The translations under genes were made by a program, and so were the position numbers. A stretch of 64,000 bases of DNA from Crotophaga sulcirostris (lineage: Eukaryota; Chordata; Aves; Cuculiformes; Crotophagidae), in NCBI GenBank assembly GCA_013397455.1, contig VYZB01000057.1, forward strand, positions 2,098,814 to 2,162,813, read 5' to 3'. Numbering within the stretch: the stretch's first letter is position 1; every line of letters starts with the position of its first letter. The notes beneath the pieces were generated by a model that saw only the letters and a program-made list of their open reading frames with translations, had not been told where the DNA came from and searched no databases. Shown one piece after another: positions 12,683-25,400 of this stretch.

Positions 12683-15121
12683 CTGTATTTGCAGTGACTT
12701 TTGGCTTGGCACAATGATTCAACTTTATTTGCCCATTTAAGGTTCATCTTCTGTTTGTTTATGCAATATTTTAATGGCTTTGACTTTGAGACTGCCTGCT
12801 GCCTAAAGTCCTGCAGCAGATGGGCACAATTATGGTTTTATTAAACCTTGCCAGTTTGTGTTTTAATTCAGACTTTTCCAGCTGCTAATCTGTTGTCCAG
12901 TGGCTGAAATATAGGTTCTTTTATACAGGTGAACAGAAGATGACAAATTGTACATTTTCTGTTTGGGTCCACACTGGGCCCATGTACAACCACAGTAACA
13001 TCCCTCTTAATAAGAAACATAACCCCTATGTAAGGGCACAATATGTACTCACCAGTGTGCCTGTTTCATAAAGGATATGAAAACCCAAGTTTTACAATCT
13101 GCCTCTTTGCTTGTAGGCCCCTATACAATGGGCTTTGCTGTATCATCAGTGTAAGTTCCTCAGCCTTAGTCCTGACGTCTGTGCAGTGGGCACTGGATCA
13201 GGGACTGTACAAGGACCTACTCTGTTCCCTTACTGGTATAAATGGCAAATTAATGTTGAGCAGCTTGAAGCCATAGTACCAGGTATATACATACTTTGTT
13301 CATTAGAAATACTCTTCTTAGGCAGGATCCCAGGCTGGCTGGATACCACAGCGCCCTGGATGCCATAGAGTTTGAGCTGAGAGAGAGGAAATCCAGTGCT
13401 GGACGACTTCAGCTACCATGATTAATTTTGAAGAGGTTCAGGCTAAATTGTCTCCAATTCTACCACATGGATCCAGCTTCAAGGAGGTATCCTGGGCCTC
13501 CAGTTTTATTCAGGCCTCAGCTTTGGCTTCTACAGCTAAAGAAGTTTGCTGAGCTAATACCATTACTTTATGCAGGCTAGAAAGTCCCTTTCATGTAAGC
13601 AAGAGATTAATTGAAGAGTTATCTCCTTAGCATAGTGGCTACTACTAGTTTTCCAAACAAAATGAGTTGCACCAATCAAAGTACTTTTTTGGCTAATATA
13701 ACCTAAAAAATTACAAAGTTCCCCAGCCTTGCCACATTTGCTAGGCATATTATTTGTCTGCATCCCCATCAGTACCATAACAGAGAGGAACACACCAATG
13801 GCAGACCCACACTTCAGGCAGGTCTTGCTGCATTTAGCAGAATGTCTGCAAATCCTCTGCAATTCTTCCCATTCATTACAGCAGATACTGTACTGAAGAA
13901 GAGCAAACCAGGTGAGCACATTAAGATTCATCTTCTCTTTGTGCTGAACCTGGGTGCCATAAAGCATTCTTTTTTTTTCTTTTAGCTCCTAGCTAATACT
14001 CTCACACAATCAGGTAACTCGGTAAATTTTGCATGGGTGATAGTAAACCATCCTTTGCAGTTATTCCTTTTTATTTTTTTCCTTTGGGCAAAAAATTGCT
14101 TAATAACTCATCTTTTTAGCACAGGGTAACATTTCACAAATACAGGAGTGCAGAGATTCTCTTCTGAAATTTCTACCTGAAAGAGAACTGAAAGAGAACC
14201 TGAAAGAGATCATTTAACTAAAGACAATAGCAAATCTAAGACTATAGAGAACAACAGGAAATAAATTAAACAGCATGGTCAGTGTATTCCTCAGCACTGT
14301 AGTACAATATAACAGTGTCATAGTAACCCTGGCCTGGGTGTTTGTCAATGTTCTTATTGCTTTGCCCCATATTCCACGGCAATATTTGCTAGTAATGCAT
14401 TAACAGAATTCACATTCCCAAGGCATGGAAAGACTTTTTTTAGCCCCAGACATTACAGACATATCTTGAATCAATAGAGCTGGCCACTTACTGCGATAAT
14501 CGGAAATACTGTGGAAGGTAATTGCTTCACAGCAAATTACTTTAAATAATTTGATAATCACTGGGCATTATTCTTGCTGTTAATCCATTGTGATTCATTG
14601 TTCATTCCTACTCTGTTTATCATCACATTATTGTTCCAAGGTTATTCTCGATCTTTGGTTCTCAGAGGTCAGCTGCTTATTTTGTTGCTGGCACTTTACA
14701 AAAAAAATCAGATTAAATATCAGTCGAAATACTGTGTCCAAAGAATATGTTTCACTTGTATTGTGTCTGCAGGTTTTCTTAGGCAATTCTCAGTTATTTT
14801 TCCATTTTTCACTCCTTGTGGTAACTCAAAGGAAATACATCGGTAAAACTCCTCTCTCTGGAGTAATAATGATTACATTTTACTTCATTTCCAAGTCTGG
14901 CTGCAAATACATATCACTGCGCTTCTTCATTGTGCAGCTGACATTTATTGAACGTATGTCAGAATGTTTTGAAAATATACTATTATTCAGTGCTTCTGTT
15001 TTCCACACTTGGGTTTTACGGGTTGTCAGATTCAGCTGCCTTTGGACAGCAACAGAGCTAAGTAACCACTGATGAGGGTCCTCCTATTTGCCTCCAAATA
15101 AAGCTGTAATATCTGGAGCTG
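12683..15121. other. Noncoding stretch with a short tandem repeat
   Basis: A minus-strand frame at 13563-13967 stays open for 134 codons and a plus-strand frame at 14590-15072 for 160 codons. Neither has a recognisable domain, and I do not regard either as a gene. A three-copy GA-rich tandem lies at 14.18 kb. Confidence 0.45.
14177..14210. repeat. Three-copy tandem of CTGAAAGAGAA
   Basis: The unit CTGAAAGAGAA occurs three times in a row with only a one-base insertion between copies 2 and 3 and a change in the last base of copy 3. It is a short, well-conserved tandem array, and polymorphic copy number would be expected. Confidence 0.8.
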
Positions 15122-15129
15122 ACCTACAT
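15122..15129. repeat. Left target-site duplication of the hAT element
   Basis: ACCTACAT immediately precedes the left inverted repeat and matches ATCTACAT at 15332-15339 in 7 of 8 positions. The length fits hAT insertion. Confidence 0.8.
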
Positions 15130-15331
15130 CAGGGGTGTCAAACTCACAACTCCCGCGGCTCTCCTGCTCCTGCAGCGTAATGCGCGTCACACGCTGCACG
15201 TGTGCCCAGTGCTGGCAGGAGTGCAGGGGCAAGGAGCTCAGTACTGCTACTGGGTACAAACAAGGTGCTGGGCTGGATAAAACAAGTGGAGGGATGGATT
15301 CAGCCCATTGGCCATGAGTTTGACACCCCTG
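15130..15331. mobile_element. Short non-autonomous hAT-type DNA transposon (MITE-like)
   Basis: The 202-bp element begins CAGGGGTGTCAAACTCA (15130-15146) and ends with its exact reverse complement (15315-15331), so the terminal inverted repeats are 17 bp and perfect. It is flanked by ACCTACAT (15122-15129) and ATCTACAT (15332-15339), an 8-bp target duplication with one mismatch. The CAGGGGT terminus and 8-bp duplication are hallmarks of the hAT superfamily (Charlie-like). The interior encodes no transposase and carries a run of CpG pairs between about 15150 and 15200, unlike the surrounding DNA. It would have needed a transposase supplied in trans. Perfect termini and retained CpG pairs suggest it is not very old. 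Confidence 0.88.
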
Positions 15332-15339
15332 ATCTACAT
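15332..15339. repeat. Right target-site duplication of the hAT element
   Basis: ATCTACAT immediately follows the right inverted repeat. It differs from the left copy only at its second base. Confidence 0.8.
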
Positions 15340-18300
15340 AAAACCTGACAACAGAAGGAAGCAACATTTCCATCAGGTTGGTCTAAATGACCCTCAGAGC
15401 TATAGGATGACATTCTCCATGGATACCGAAGCACAAGCAGTGTTCTAGCCTGTGAGTGACTTGAGTAGTGAAGATCATTCACCATCCCAGATGGACTACC
15501 AGCTGGGTTACTTAGTCAATGGGTTACCTCTGAAGTTACAGGAGGAGAAGGAATCATCTCTCATGCCTTCAGAATGGCAGGTTTGCCAGACTGATGCTTC
15601 GTTTCCTCTTCTAGTGAATGCAGTCTTCCTTGTGTTATACACAAGACTCCTGGCCTATGTTTAGGTATGTGTGGCCATTAAAGATGTCCATAAAGAAAGG
15701 TAAAACTGTAGGCATTTGTATTGACAAAGATTCTTTCAGCCTAAATAAGACTTTTGTTTTAGCTTACAATTCAACAGAAGGCTTGCCTGCGCTTTACTTG
15801 CTTGACATTTTCTGTGGCTAAACCCCATTTTACATGGTAGCAATACATCATCAGGAGAGCACTGAACCTTTTGCCTTGACCTTCTGTACTTCCTGTTCCC
15901 ATTTTTATAAGTCATTTCAAATGTTGCTGCTGGTTATGTTCCATTTATATTCAATCTGTTCCTTACTTCACTGTTGTCACTCATACTGACTAACTACAAA
16001 ATTGAGAAGGAAGATTTTTGTTTTACAGTGAAAGTGCTTTTTAAGCCCCCTTATCTATCACTTATTAACTTGAATTTCAGCATTACCTGCAACACACGGT
16101 TCCCTTTTCTGTCTTCAGTTATTGCATGGTATATGCAAGTTGCAAGCTACTGCTCAAGAAAGGATTTTCGTACAGTGCAGCCGATGATAATTCGTGACTT
16201 CTGTGGATTTTGGATTAAGCCTATATCTCTGTCTCGTAAAACTGTGACATAATGATCACCGACAACGACAGAGTTGCAACCACAGCCTCAGATGTCCCTA
16301 TGGCTTTGCTTTCTATCCCTCCTTGAAGCAAATGGTGTCACAGCCATGGTGTCACCACCATGGGGTAGAATTTCCTCCCTCCTTCTGCCCTCCTTCCTAA
16401 GCCAGAGATGAGAAGCTGCTGGAAGAACTCTTCCTCCAGGCCTGCCTGCCAAAAGCTGGTCTTGTCACCACTTGTTGTCTGTAGTGATACAACTGCCCAT
16501 ATGCCTGAGGGATGAGAGTCTAAAGGTGACAGTTTCATTACCCAGAGACCTCCAACTGACAGGCAAGTCTGTCACTAAATATAGCATTTCATATCTTCTG
16601 CCACAGCAATTCTTTTTGCCACAAATGTACCATTAAGCAAGGGGTTAAAAATGGACTTTATTTATGTTTTAAACAGATTTATTGCTGCACACACCAGAGA
16701 CCTTTTTGAAGCAGTGAACACTACCATTGTCCCTGTGGACACAATCTGAAGGGTCAGTGGGTCTCCACAGAAGACCCTGTAGAAAACAGGACCTCCATCA
16801 GCTATGCTCAAACAGATCTGTTTCGTCAAAGCTCATCTATGAGAAAGAAGGGTGAATGTGTGTCCTCTCTCCTTCTCCAACCCCTATCTCATTTGTCCCT
16901 GTTCTTGGACTGTTTTGTGCCACCAGTGTTAAGAGTCCATCCCACTTCTAGAAGATGTGAGGTTTTTACTAAGCACTCTTCCCTGTTGGACTTAAAATAT
17001 CTAGGTGAGTAAAGTACAAAGCTTAAAATCACTGTGACAAGGTTTGACCATAAGAGTTTAACCCAGCTGACATACACGTGAGTGGAGTTTGGCTTTTAGG
17101 GCTGTAACTACTAACAACTGAGAGGAAAGAGAAGTCTGGAAATAGCTGCCTTGGAGACATCTACAGGAAAAAGAACATCTCGTCTTGTGAAGGACTACCC
17201 TGGGCTAGACCCAGGTAAAACTTCCTAGGTTAAACCTGATTCATGTAAATGAAAGGTATGGTATCATGTGGGCACGAGCTTTAACTTTCTTTGAAACAGC
17301 TGGGATTTTCCCACAATAGCCCACTCATGGCCAAATCACAAGGGTTGTATTAGTGCTATACTGAAAGTGAACAGGCAGCAATACTCCTTTAAAGCATGTT
17401 ATATTATGACTGAACTATGTCAGTTTGCTAAATCTGAAACTAAAATATATTTTGCTGGGGCTTGTCAAGAGAACTGTCACCCAGGATATGATTGGCACAG
17501 TCACCTCTGAAACAATCTGAGCTGTGTGACTATCTAGCATGTATAGCTTTGACCTGTGTTTTTAAACAAAGCTTTATTTTTCTTCATGTTTTCTGAGTGT
17601 AAATATCTTGGTAGTTCTGCAGAACAATAACTTGGCACACAAAATGAAAGTGCACCCAAGAAATCCTCTTGCTGACAAGTAGCGTTGTGAGGAATCATGA
17701 GTCACTTCTGTAGTGCTCTGGTAGGTCAAACCTGAGGATTCTCTTTTGGGTAAAGCACGAAGAAGCACTGAACTTATCCTGGGCACATTCCATGCTCTTT
17801 GGAGTGACACTTTTCTTGTAAGCCTGCAAGCCCTTCCCTGCTAGGCAGGGAACAAGAAGAACAGAGGAAACTGCTGAGAAGGTACAGGTCTCCATGTGGA
17901 TGGTAAATGCAGAGGAATAAAACAGTATTAAGCCTATCTAAGTACACAACGCTCATCATTTAGGGGAACTAGATGGCTGGTGTCAACACGAACCACTGAC
18001 ACAGCCCAAATCTGTCTAGTGGCCATCTGTCAGGGAACCAACACTTTGGTCTTCAGTTACCAGTGTTGGAGTTTTTAAGCAAGGAAAGGCATATGGTGTT
18101 GTATGGAGGAGGCATGAACTACAGATGTTACAGATGAGCTAAAGTATTTTGCTCACTGGACGATTTTTTGCTTAGCAGTGGCACAGGATTGAGGTAAACT
18201 TGAGGAGGGACCATACCTTATAGCTTTTCCATAATGACTTTGATGTGAGGTTCTCCTGTGATGCACTGGCAGGGCCCCTCAGGGCCCACACCATATTGTT

Positions 18301-21300
18301 AATGTGTCCTGTTATGTCTAAGTGAGAGTCCAGCTTCCTGCCTGTACCATGAAGAGAAATAGGTGTACTGCAGCACCTAAAAATAGTGACCTTCAAGTGA
18401 TCTTAAAGGTCAAGACTGTGTAGACTGTCAGAAAGCTTAGCCTCAAAAGCACTGCAGCAGGAGGATCGTGGGAGTGCTATAAACAGGCTGATTCCAGCCC
18501 TCTGCTATCATAGCAACCACGTAATGTAAGTCCCGGCACAAATTCAGCAAGCTGACTCCTAAATTAGCTACATTTCTGTTCTTACCATTCCATTATAAAA
18601 GGCTGTTGTAAAATACGTTAAATACCATGCACCCTAACAAGCCAACCCAAAGAGACTCACCTTTCGACATGAAATTCTGTGTATATCTCCTACATTTCGC
18701 TGAATGTAACATTTAGAAGGACTACACCTCCAGCACCCTGCCCAGCCTGCCCAGGGAAATACGTCATCTGCAAGCAGCTACAGGGTGGATCATTGTCACC
18801 AAAAGTTTCCCTGCTGGCTTCACACCAAGGCTTTAAAACTGAGATCTTCCTTTAGATCAAAAAACACATGCTTGGCTTGCAAGGGAGCAGACTTCAGGAA
18901 AAGCAATGCAGGGACTGCACAGAGTTGACCCTGCAACTGCAGTGCAGCTTTCTCAGACCTTGCTGCTTGGCTGCTTCCTGTGCACTGAATGCAAACCTGG
19001 ACCTGAATGTGCAACCAGAAGCCACCAGTTCCAGAGCTAAGATGCTGCTTAGAGGTGGGTTGGTGACTTCCCAGACATGTCTGCTAGAGGACCCAGCTCC
19101 ACCTGGATTCCTGTGCATGAAGGGTCCAATACAACGTGTGGCTGGTACAGCAGAAGTCAGTTTTCCAACATGTTCCTATTACCCAAATATTTTGTTTCAG
19201 TCAGTCAATATTCAATGGCACTGTGTGTCTATTTCTAGCAGGAAGAGAAAATTATTATATGAGTAAGTTTATTCTTGGTTGTTCAGTCCTGTTTGTTTAC
19301 AGGGAAATGCATGCATGTCTATGGCCCCAAAACAACCTGGAACAGTGCACAGTTGTGTTGCTCTCTCTTTCCAAGGCTGCCTTTCCTCTCAGCTCTGCTT
19401 GCCCAAATTTTGTCTTCAGGAGAGCTGTCTCAGGACAACTCTCTCCATTACTGTTTCTTATTTTTCCTGGCTTTCTGCCTCTAATATGTCAACCTGCTTT
19501 CCTCAGCATTTGCAACTCATTCATTCCATCAAGTCCAGTTTTAGTTCCTGGTACTCTCATGCCATGCATTATGTAAGTTCCTACTCTTTTTAGCTATCAC
19601 AGCCTTCAGAGGTTGTTTTTCTCTTTCCATTTAAATTGGGGAAACCCTACACAGATTTTTAACGAGGTCTCTGCCTTTTGTCTATAGAAGGCTACTTGAA
19701 TTCAGATTGAAATAGCCCTTATTAGAGTAGTAAGATACACTTTTAATCATTTGTGTCAATGGTAACTAAGGGCCAGATCCAATGGGAGTCAGGAGAAAGT
19801 TTACAGTGGAAAATTATTGTGAAATAAGCAGAAGTAGGTATTTTCTGCACATTAATCATTCTGTGCTTCCTTCTGCACTGTTGTTAACATGCAGTGAGTT
19901 CAAAGAGGTTCCACCAGTTTTGAAACTTCAGGTGCCAAAATTATAATCATTGCAACCGGCTCCACCTCCATAGCTCCATCAAAGCCAGGAAATTCCTCAT
20001 TTCAGGAGTTGCTTCCATTTCTTTTCTTACTTTATCCTATCACAAACACCTAAACTGCTGCGTCAGAGCATGCCCTCATGCAGCTCTGGTTTGACAGTGG
20101 AGAGAAACTCAGCACCTACCTAATGCTTAAGCGTTTGAGTTTGAGAAACCAGGTTCCTCACACCCATACAGGCGCAAGGGACACCATCTGCTCTAAGCGT
20201 GCCTCACACACCCACAGGATGGGCTCTGTAAAAAGGCATTCCAGCTCCATCTCATGGAGCACATTTCTCTGGGCAGAAAATGATAGCAGGGCCAGGAGGA
20301 GGAGGAGCGACCTGCCAAGTTGGGTAATAGGAGCCAAGTTCCCTACATAACTCTGATTTCTCTGAGCTAAACAAGAGTCATTTGGCTACATAGCATCTTG
20401 ATATTTCTGGTCATACACAGATATATAAAGGTATGACTGTATTGATGCAAGGTAGTTGGGAATTTGCCAGAAATCTGCTCTCCCATGGACTCCTGTATTA
20501 ACAGATCCCTGGGGGAGTTCAGAGAATCGGTGATTATGCAGTTAAGGTGAAGTGAAGCAGACACATATTAAACTTTTTAAGATATTTTTCTTACCGATCA
20601 ATAACGTGCTGATTCTCACTGTCTTTTCCATAGACTTGTTATTCACTACCTGTCAGCTGTCTGCTAATATTTGACTTGCACTTTACAGAGACAGATTGGG
20701 GCTGGGAGGGGGGGCATTTCATGATTTCTGCAGAGGCAGTTGAATGATGATGAAGGTGAGAGTTAGCTGCAGGCCAATGGTAAATCGGAAGCAGAAACAA
20801 ATTTCAGTTCAAGCAGCCTGCAGTGACCTGAGAAAAGGGCTCTGTCTACATCACGAGTAATGCAGCATAATAGGAGCGGATGGGCAGAGTGAAACAGTTC
20901 ATGCTGAAAACCTGGCATCTACATTAGGTGCCTTTTAGGAGGGTTACTTAAGATGAACTCTTCTCTGGTCCAATGGACTGAACATGCACTCATGGTTTGA
21001 ATACATCAGACACGCTCCTGGAGTACATCTTGTGGCTTACGGACTTCAAGGATGCTACACCAGATGCAGTCAGTGAGGACAACTGGACAATTTGTTTCAA
21101 AAGCACATTCCCCAACTAAAACACTAATCTAGATAAGGCAAAAGACTGCTTGAAATACATCAGATTTAGATTAAATGAAGCAAAGTTTGCCCTGTGTGAT
21201 GCACAGGAACAATGATGCTGCAAGTTCACAATAAATGAGTATGCAGTTTCTTCTTCTTTCTGCATCCCTCTTCTTTCCTGGTACACCACAAGCTCAGATG

Positions 21301-23127
21301 CTTAGCTCTGCATTCTGGAGCTTACTAAAGAAGTCAGCCAGCCAGAAGTTAGATATTGCAATGCAATCTTACAGCCTCCAATAAGAAGCATTTCTAGTTT
21401 AAATTAAATATTACCCACCTCATATTTTAAACAGGGAAGAGTCAGATTTTGCTTTCAGTTACTCTCAATGCACATTGGAGCAAGATTTATTCTATAAATA
21501 TTTAAATAAACCATATTCATTAAATTAGTTTTACTCCCAGTCTTTCTACTTACTTCTATTTGCTATCAAAAGTGCCATTATGGATTCAGCTCAGGTTTCC
21601 CCTGGAGGTTGTAGCCACAATAATATTGTTTGATGTAAATAGGTTCTGGTGAGTGAATTTTTACTCCACTAAGCATATTGCTTGGAACATGCTGCTCACT
21701 CCCATGGTCCAAAAAACTGTGAAGGGATGACTCATACTTAACAACTGCTACTCATCTCATTTCCCTTACTCAAACTCCACAGTTTATGTACAGTTCTATT
21801 TTGAATAGTGGAATGTGTGAATATGTCTCTAGTCTTTATTTATTCAGACAGGAGCAAAGAGAAGGGACTTTCTTTTAGCGGATTGGTGCTCAACTCATTG
21901 ATGTTGAGTCCATTTACAAGAACATAGTGGAAGTTCCAACTTCAGTTTATCCCACAGCAGCTGCATGTGGTATTTTTAGAACTACTTTCTGAGCATTTTT
22001 GAGATAGATGACAAGGTGGACTTACACTAGCCTAGGTTTTAAGGAGTTATTTTCACATATGCACTACCCACTCTGAGCTGCTTGCCTCTGCGCCTAAAGA
22101 CCTGCATGCACATGACATGCTTCCTTCCTGGGATGTAACTACATTACTGTTTTGGTAACTAAAAGGAGCCACAAATATTTTATGCTGCAGTAATCCTGCT
22201 CTGGTCATGTTTGTTTTAGTGCTTCTCCCATTGCTTTCCCACATGGCTTTTGAGCTGTGTGTGACCAGTTGATGTGCTGGCCTGTGTGCAGTCCTGCTCC
22301 AGTGTCACTGCGACTGAAGTCACAGCACGGTGCCAGCATCGGCACAAACGCAAGTGCACGCTCCTCACTCAAGAATGAGCACACCAGATCACGTCTTCTC
22401 CTGTGCACTGTATTTCTGTGTTGTGTTTCCACCTGGAGCTGTTCAGAGGGCTTCAGAAAAGGAAGTGATTCAGGGAGCTGAGTAATCTGAACTACAGAAG
22501 CTGGTATTTTTGAGAGAAGCAGTTAAGAGACTGGCCAAGCCAGAGGGTAAGTGGGCTCCTATACGTTGCCCTAATAACTCAAGGCTATCAGGTTGACTTG
22601 AAAATCTGAAGGGAAAACTATTTATGGTTGAGCCCATATTAGGTGCTGGACTAGATTTATTGACATGAGTCACATAGATTAATCCTCACCTCAAGCCTTC
22701 CATTTAGCACTAGGCATTTACTTTTCAGTCTCTACTGTGATCCTGTACCTAAGCAGTTATTTTCTACCAAGATTTCAGAAAAAACTTTAGCAAAAGCTTT
22801 CACCATCCAAGTTAAGAGAAGGTAAATGGGTTCACTTAGAATAAGACAATCTAGTTCTCCTTATCCCATATTGTTAGCAAACTCAGACATTAGGGTAAAG
22901 AATGAGAATTCATGCATTATCCAGGCAAGTTACATTAGTAGGACTAATGTCCACAAATGGACTAACTAGGCTTTGAGGAAAGTACTAGTTTTTACCAGTG
23001 AAGTCCAAGGTTTTATACAGGAGAGAAGTCATCAAAATATAGTTTCAACAAACTATTCCACACAAGCAGTGCCACAAATACCTCATGAGGAGGTCACACA
23101 CCTTATTCATGCAATGACATTTGTAAT
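15340..23127. other. Noncoding stretch, no gene recognised
   Basis: Nearly 8 kb with no recognisable gene, RNA or transposon. Directly after the hAT copy, at about 15375-15400, a phrase resembling a degraded CR1 3' end (GGTTGGTCTAAATGACC) is visible but too short to call. Open frames in this stretch are short or overlap one another. Confidence 0.45.
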
Positions 23128-23128
23128 T

Positions 23129-23980
23129 TCATAGAACAGTTTGGGTTGGGAGGGACCCTTAAAGGTCACCTAATCCAATCCCCCTGCAATGAGCAGGGAC
23201 ATCTTCAACTAACTCAGGTTGCTCAGAGACCCATCCAACCTGACGATGAATGTTTCTGGACCTGAGGCATCTACCTCTGGGCAACTTGCTCTGGTGCCTC
23301 AGCACTCTCATGGTAAAAAATTTCTTCCTTTTATGTAGTCTGAATCTATCCTATTTTAGTTTAAAACCACTATTCCTTGACCTATCACAACGGGCTCTGC
23401 TAAAAAGTCTCTCCCTGTCTTTCTTACAGGCTGCCTTTAAGTATTGAAAGGCCACAGTAAAGTCTCCATGGAGCTTTCTCTTCCCCAGGCTGAACAGCTC
23501 CAACTCTCTCAGCCTTTCCTCAGAGGAAATGTGTTCCATCCTCTGATCATCTTCATGGCTCTCCTCTGTATCTGCTCCAACATGTCCATGTCTTTCTTGT
23601 GCTGAAGGCTCCAGAGCTGGACACAGTATTCCAGGCAGGGTCTCACCAGAGTAGAGTAGAGGGGTGGAATCACCTCCCTTGATCTGCTGACCATGCTTCT
23701 TTTGATGCAGCCCAGGATATGGGTGGCCTTCTGGGCTGAGAGCACACATTGTCTCCTCACATCCAACTTTTCATCCCCCAGTACCCCCAGGCCTTTCTTG
23801 GCAGGGCTGCTCTCAATCCTTTCATCCCCCCTGCCTGTATTCATGCTCGAGGTTGCCCCAACCCAGGTGCAGGATCTTCTACTTGACCATTTCAAATCTC
23901 ATGGTGTTCACATGAGCCCGCTTCTCAAGCTTGCCTAGGTCCCTCTGGATGGCATCCCTTCCCACAGGAGTGTCAATTTA
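23129..23980 (-). mobile_element. CR1 LINE, 5'-truncated copy (minus strand), about 850 bp
   Basis: The element reads on the minus strand, with its 3' end near 23130 (degenerate octamer CATAGAAC, then the GTTTGGGTTGGGAGGGACC phrase in plus orientation). The minus frames at 23509-23895 and 23351-23749 together encode the ORF2 C-terminal region: [10 protein letters not shown], then [17 protein letters not shown], then [20 protein letters not shown], and a later LREL-LFSLGKRKL segment. They need a frameshift to join, and a stop interrupts the upstream part near 23896, so the copy is dead. Upstream similarity continues (a DAIQRDLGKLEKRAH-like peptide) to about 23980 and then stops, which marks the 5' truncation typical of CR1. 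Only reverse-transcriptase C-terminal and 3' UTR sequence remains. Confidence 0.93.
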
Positions 23981-24801
23981 TTGCATAACTCTCCATTACA
24001 GAATCCAACAGTTGATCTACCCAAAGCAGTTTATCAGTAGCAGCTGGCATATCTACATTTCTACACTGTAGGGACCACACACTTCTAACCATGGGTGTCT
24101 CATGTTATATGCCGACCTTGCGGCATTCACACAGATTTGCAGGAAAATGTTGCTGTCACTGCCTATCATGAAGAACCAGAACCATAGTTCTTCACCAGCA
24201 CCATGCCTCACCATGTGTCTTCAACTTCAAGACTAACTTGGTAATGAAACATGCAGAAAGTTGTCAGAAAAGGAACACGGAAGGAACATTCGAGGGAAGA
24301 GGAAGATAGAAAGACACACACTACTCTGCGATGGTCCCACGCTGGCACTTGAGCACAAGCCCATCTCATGAGCTGGACAAGGTCCATCCTGCTTGTAGGC
24401 AAATCTGTTGCTTTGAAGCTAGCACAGGACCAGACCAGAGGGGAGAAAAAAGACTATTTTTGCAAAAGCTAGTGCATGCCTTTTTGAAGGGTGGCTTAGG
24501 CTAGAAATGCTGATTACAGCTGCAATAGTAAATATGTCAGGAACTGTCTCTTCAGAGACGGAGGCTAGCAGTACAGGATGACTTACCTCTGTGTTGTTCA
24601 GGTCTCTTATCATCCAGATCAGGGTGGTCACAGGGAAAATGACTGCTGGGGATTTGGGCCAATTCCTAATCTCCTCCCAGGAACTGCATGGGATAGCACA
24701 AAATGGCCTGGGCCAAACCCAGGTGCAGACAGGCTTGCTCCAGGACCCAGAAACTACTGTTTTCCTGTTGATGATGTAGCTATTATGCCTAACAACACGT
24801 T
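23981..24801. other. Spacer between two head-to-head CR1 copies
   Basis: About 820 bp with no recognisable gene or repeat. It separates the 5' ends of a minus-strand and a plus-strand CR1 copy. Confidence 0.5.
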
Positions 24802-25400
24802 TCCTGGGCTGCATCAAAAGAAGCATTGCCAGCAGGTCGAGGGAGGTGATTCTCCCCCTCTACTCTGCTCTTGTGAGACCCCACCTGGAGTATTGTGTCC
24901 AGCTCTGGAATCCCTAACATAAGAAGGATACGGAACTGTTCGAGTGGGTCCAGAGGAGGGCTACAAATATGATCAAAGGGCTGGAGCTCCTCTGCTATGA
25001 GGACAAGCTGAGAGAGTTGGGCTTGTTCAGCCTGGAGAAGAGAAGGCTCCAGGGGAACTCATAGCAGCCTTCCAGTACCTCAAGGGGCTACAGGAAAGCT
25101 GGGGAGGGGCTTTTTACAAGGGCAAGTAGTGATAGGACAAGGGGGAATGTCTTTAAATTGGAAGAGGGAAGATTTAGATAAGACATAAGGAAGAAATTCT
25201 TCACACTGAGGGTGGTGAGGTCTTGGCACAGAGTATCCAGGGAAGCTGTGGGTGTCCCCTCCCTGGAGGTGTTCAAGGCCAGGTTGGATGGGGCCTTGAG
25301 CAGCCCGGGCTGGTGGGAGGTGTCCCTGCCCATGGCAGGGGGGTTGGAGCTGGATCATCTTTTAAGGCCCCTTCCAACCCAAACCATTCTATGATTCTAT
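24802..25400 (+). mobile_element. CR1 LINE, 5'-truncated copy (plus strand), about 600 bp
   Basis: This copy begins abruptly within ORF2 (the CTGGGCTGCATCAAAAGAAGC segment, peptide GCIKR) and ends with the classical CR1 tail ATTCTATGATTCTAT at 25386-25400, followed by unrelated T- and C-rich DNA. The open piece at 25212-25394 shows the C-terminal peptide VSREAVGVPSLEVFKARLDG followed by ALSSPGWWEVSLPMAGGLEL. That is the conserved end of avian CR1 ORF2. Stops and shifts break the frame upstream, so it cannot encode a working enzyme. The intact octamer tail and good match to common CR1 phrases suggest it is younger than the 59-kb fragment. Confidence 0.95.

Noticed and set aside
13563..13967. 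134-codon minus-strand open frame with a possible hydrophobic segment
   Set aside because: It is Cys-rich without a known pattern, has no homologous motif, and its length is within chance expectation for the window.
14590..15072. 160-codon plus-strand open frame
   Set aside because: Its composition is dominated by Phe, Leu, Ser and Cys as expected of T-rich DNA, and it has no domain.
15372..15405. Phrase resembling a CR1 3' end next to the hAT element
   Set aside because: Only about 20 bases resemble CR1, with no octamers and no extension on either side.
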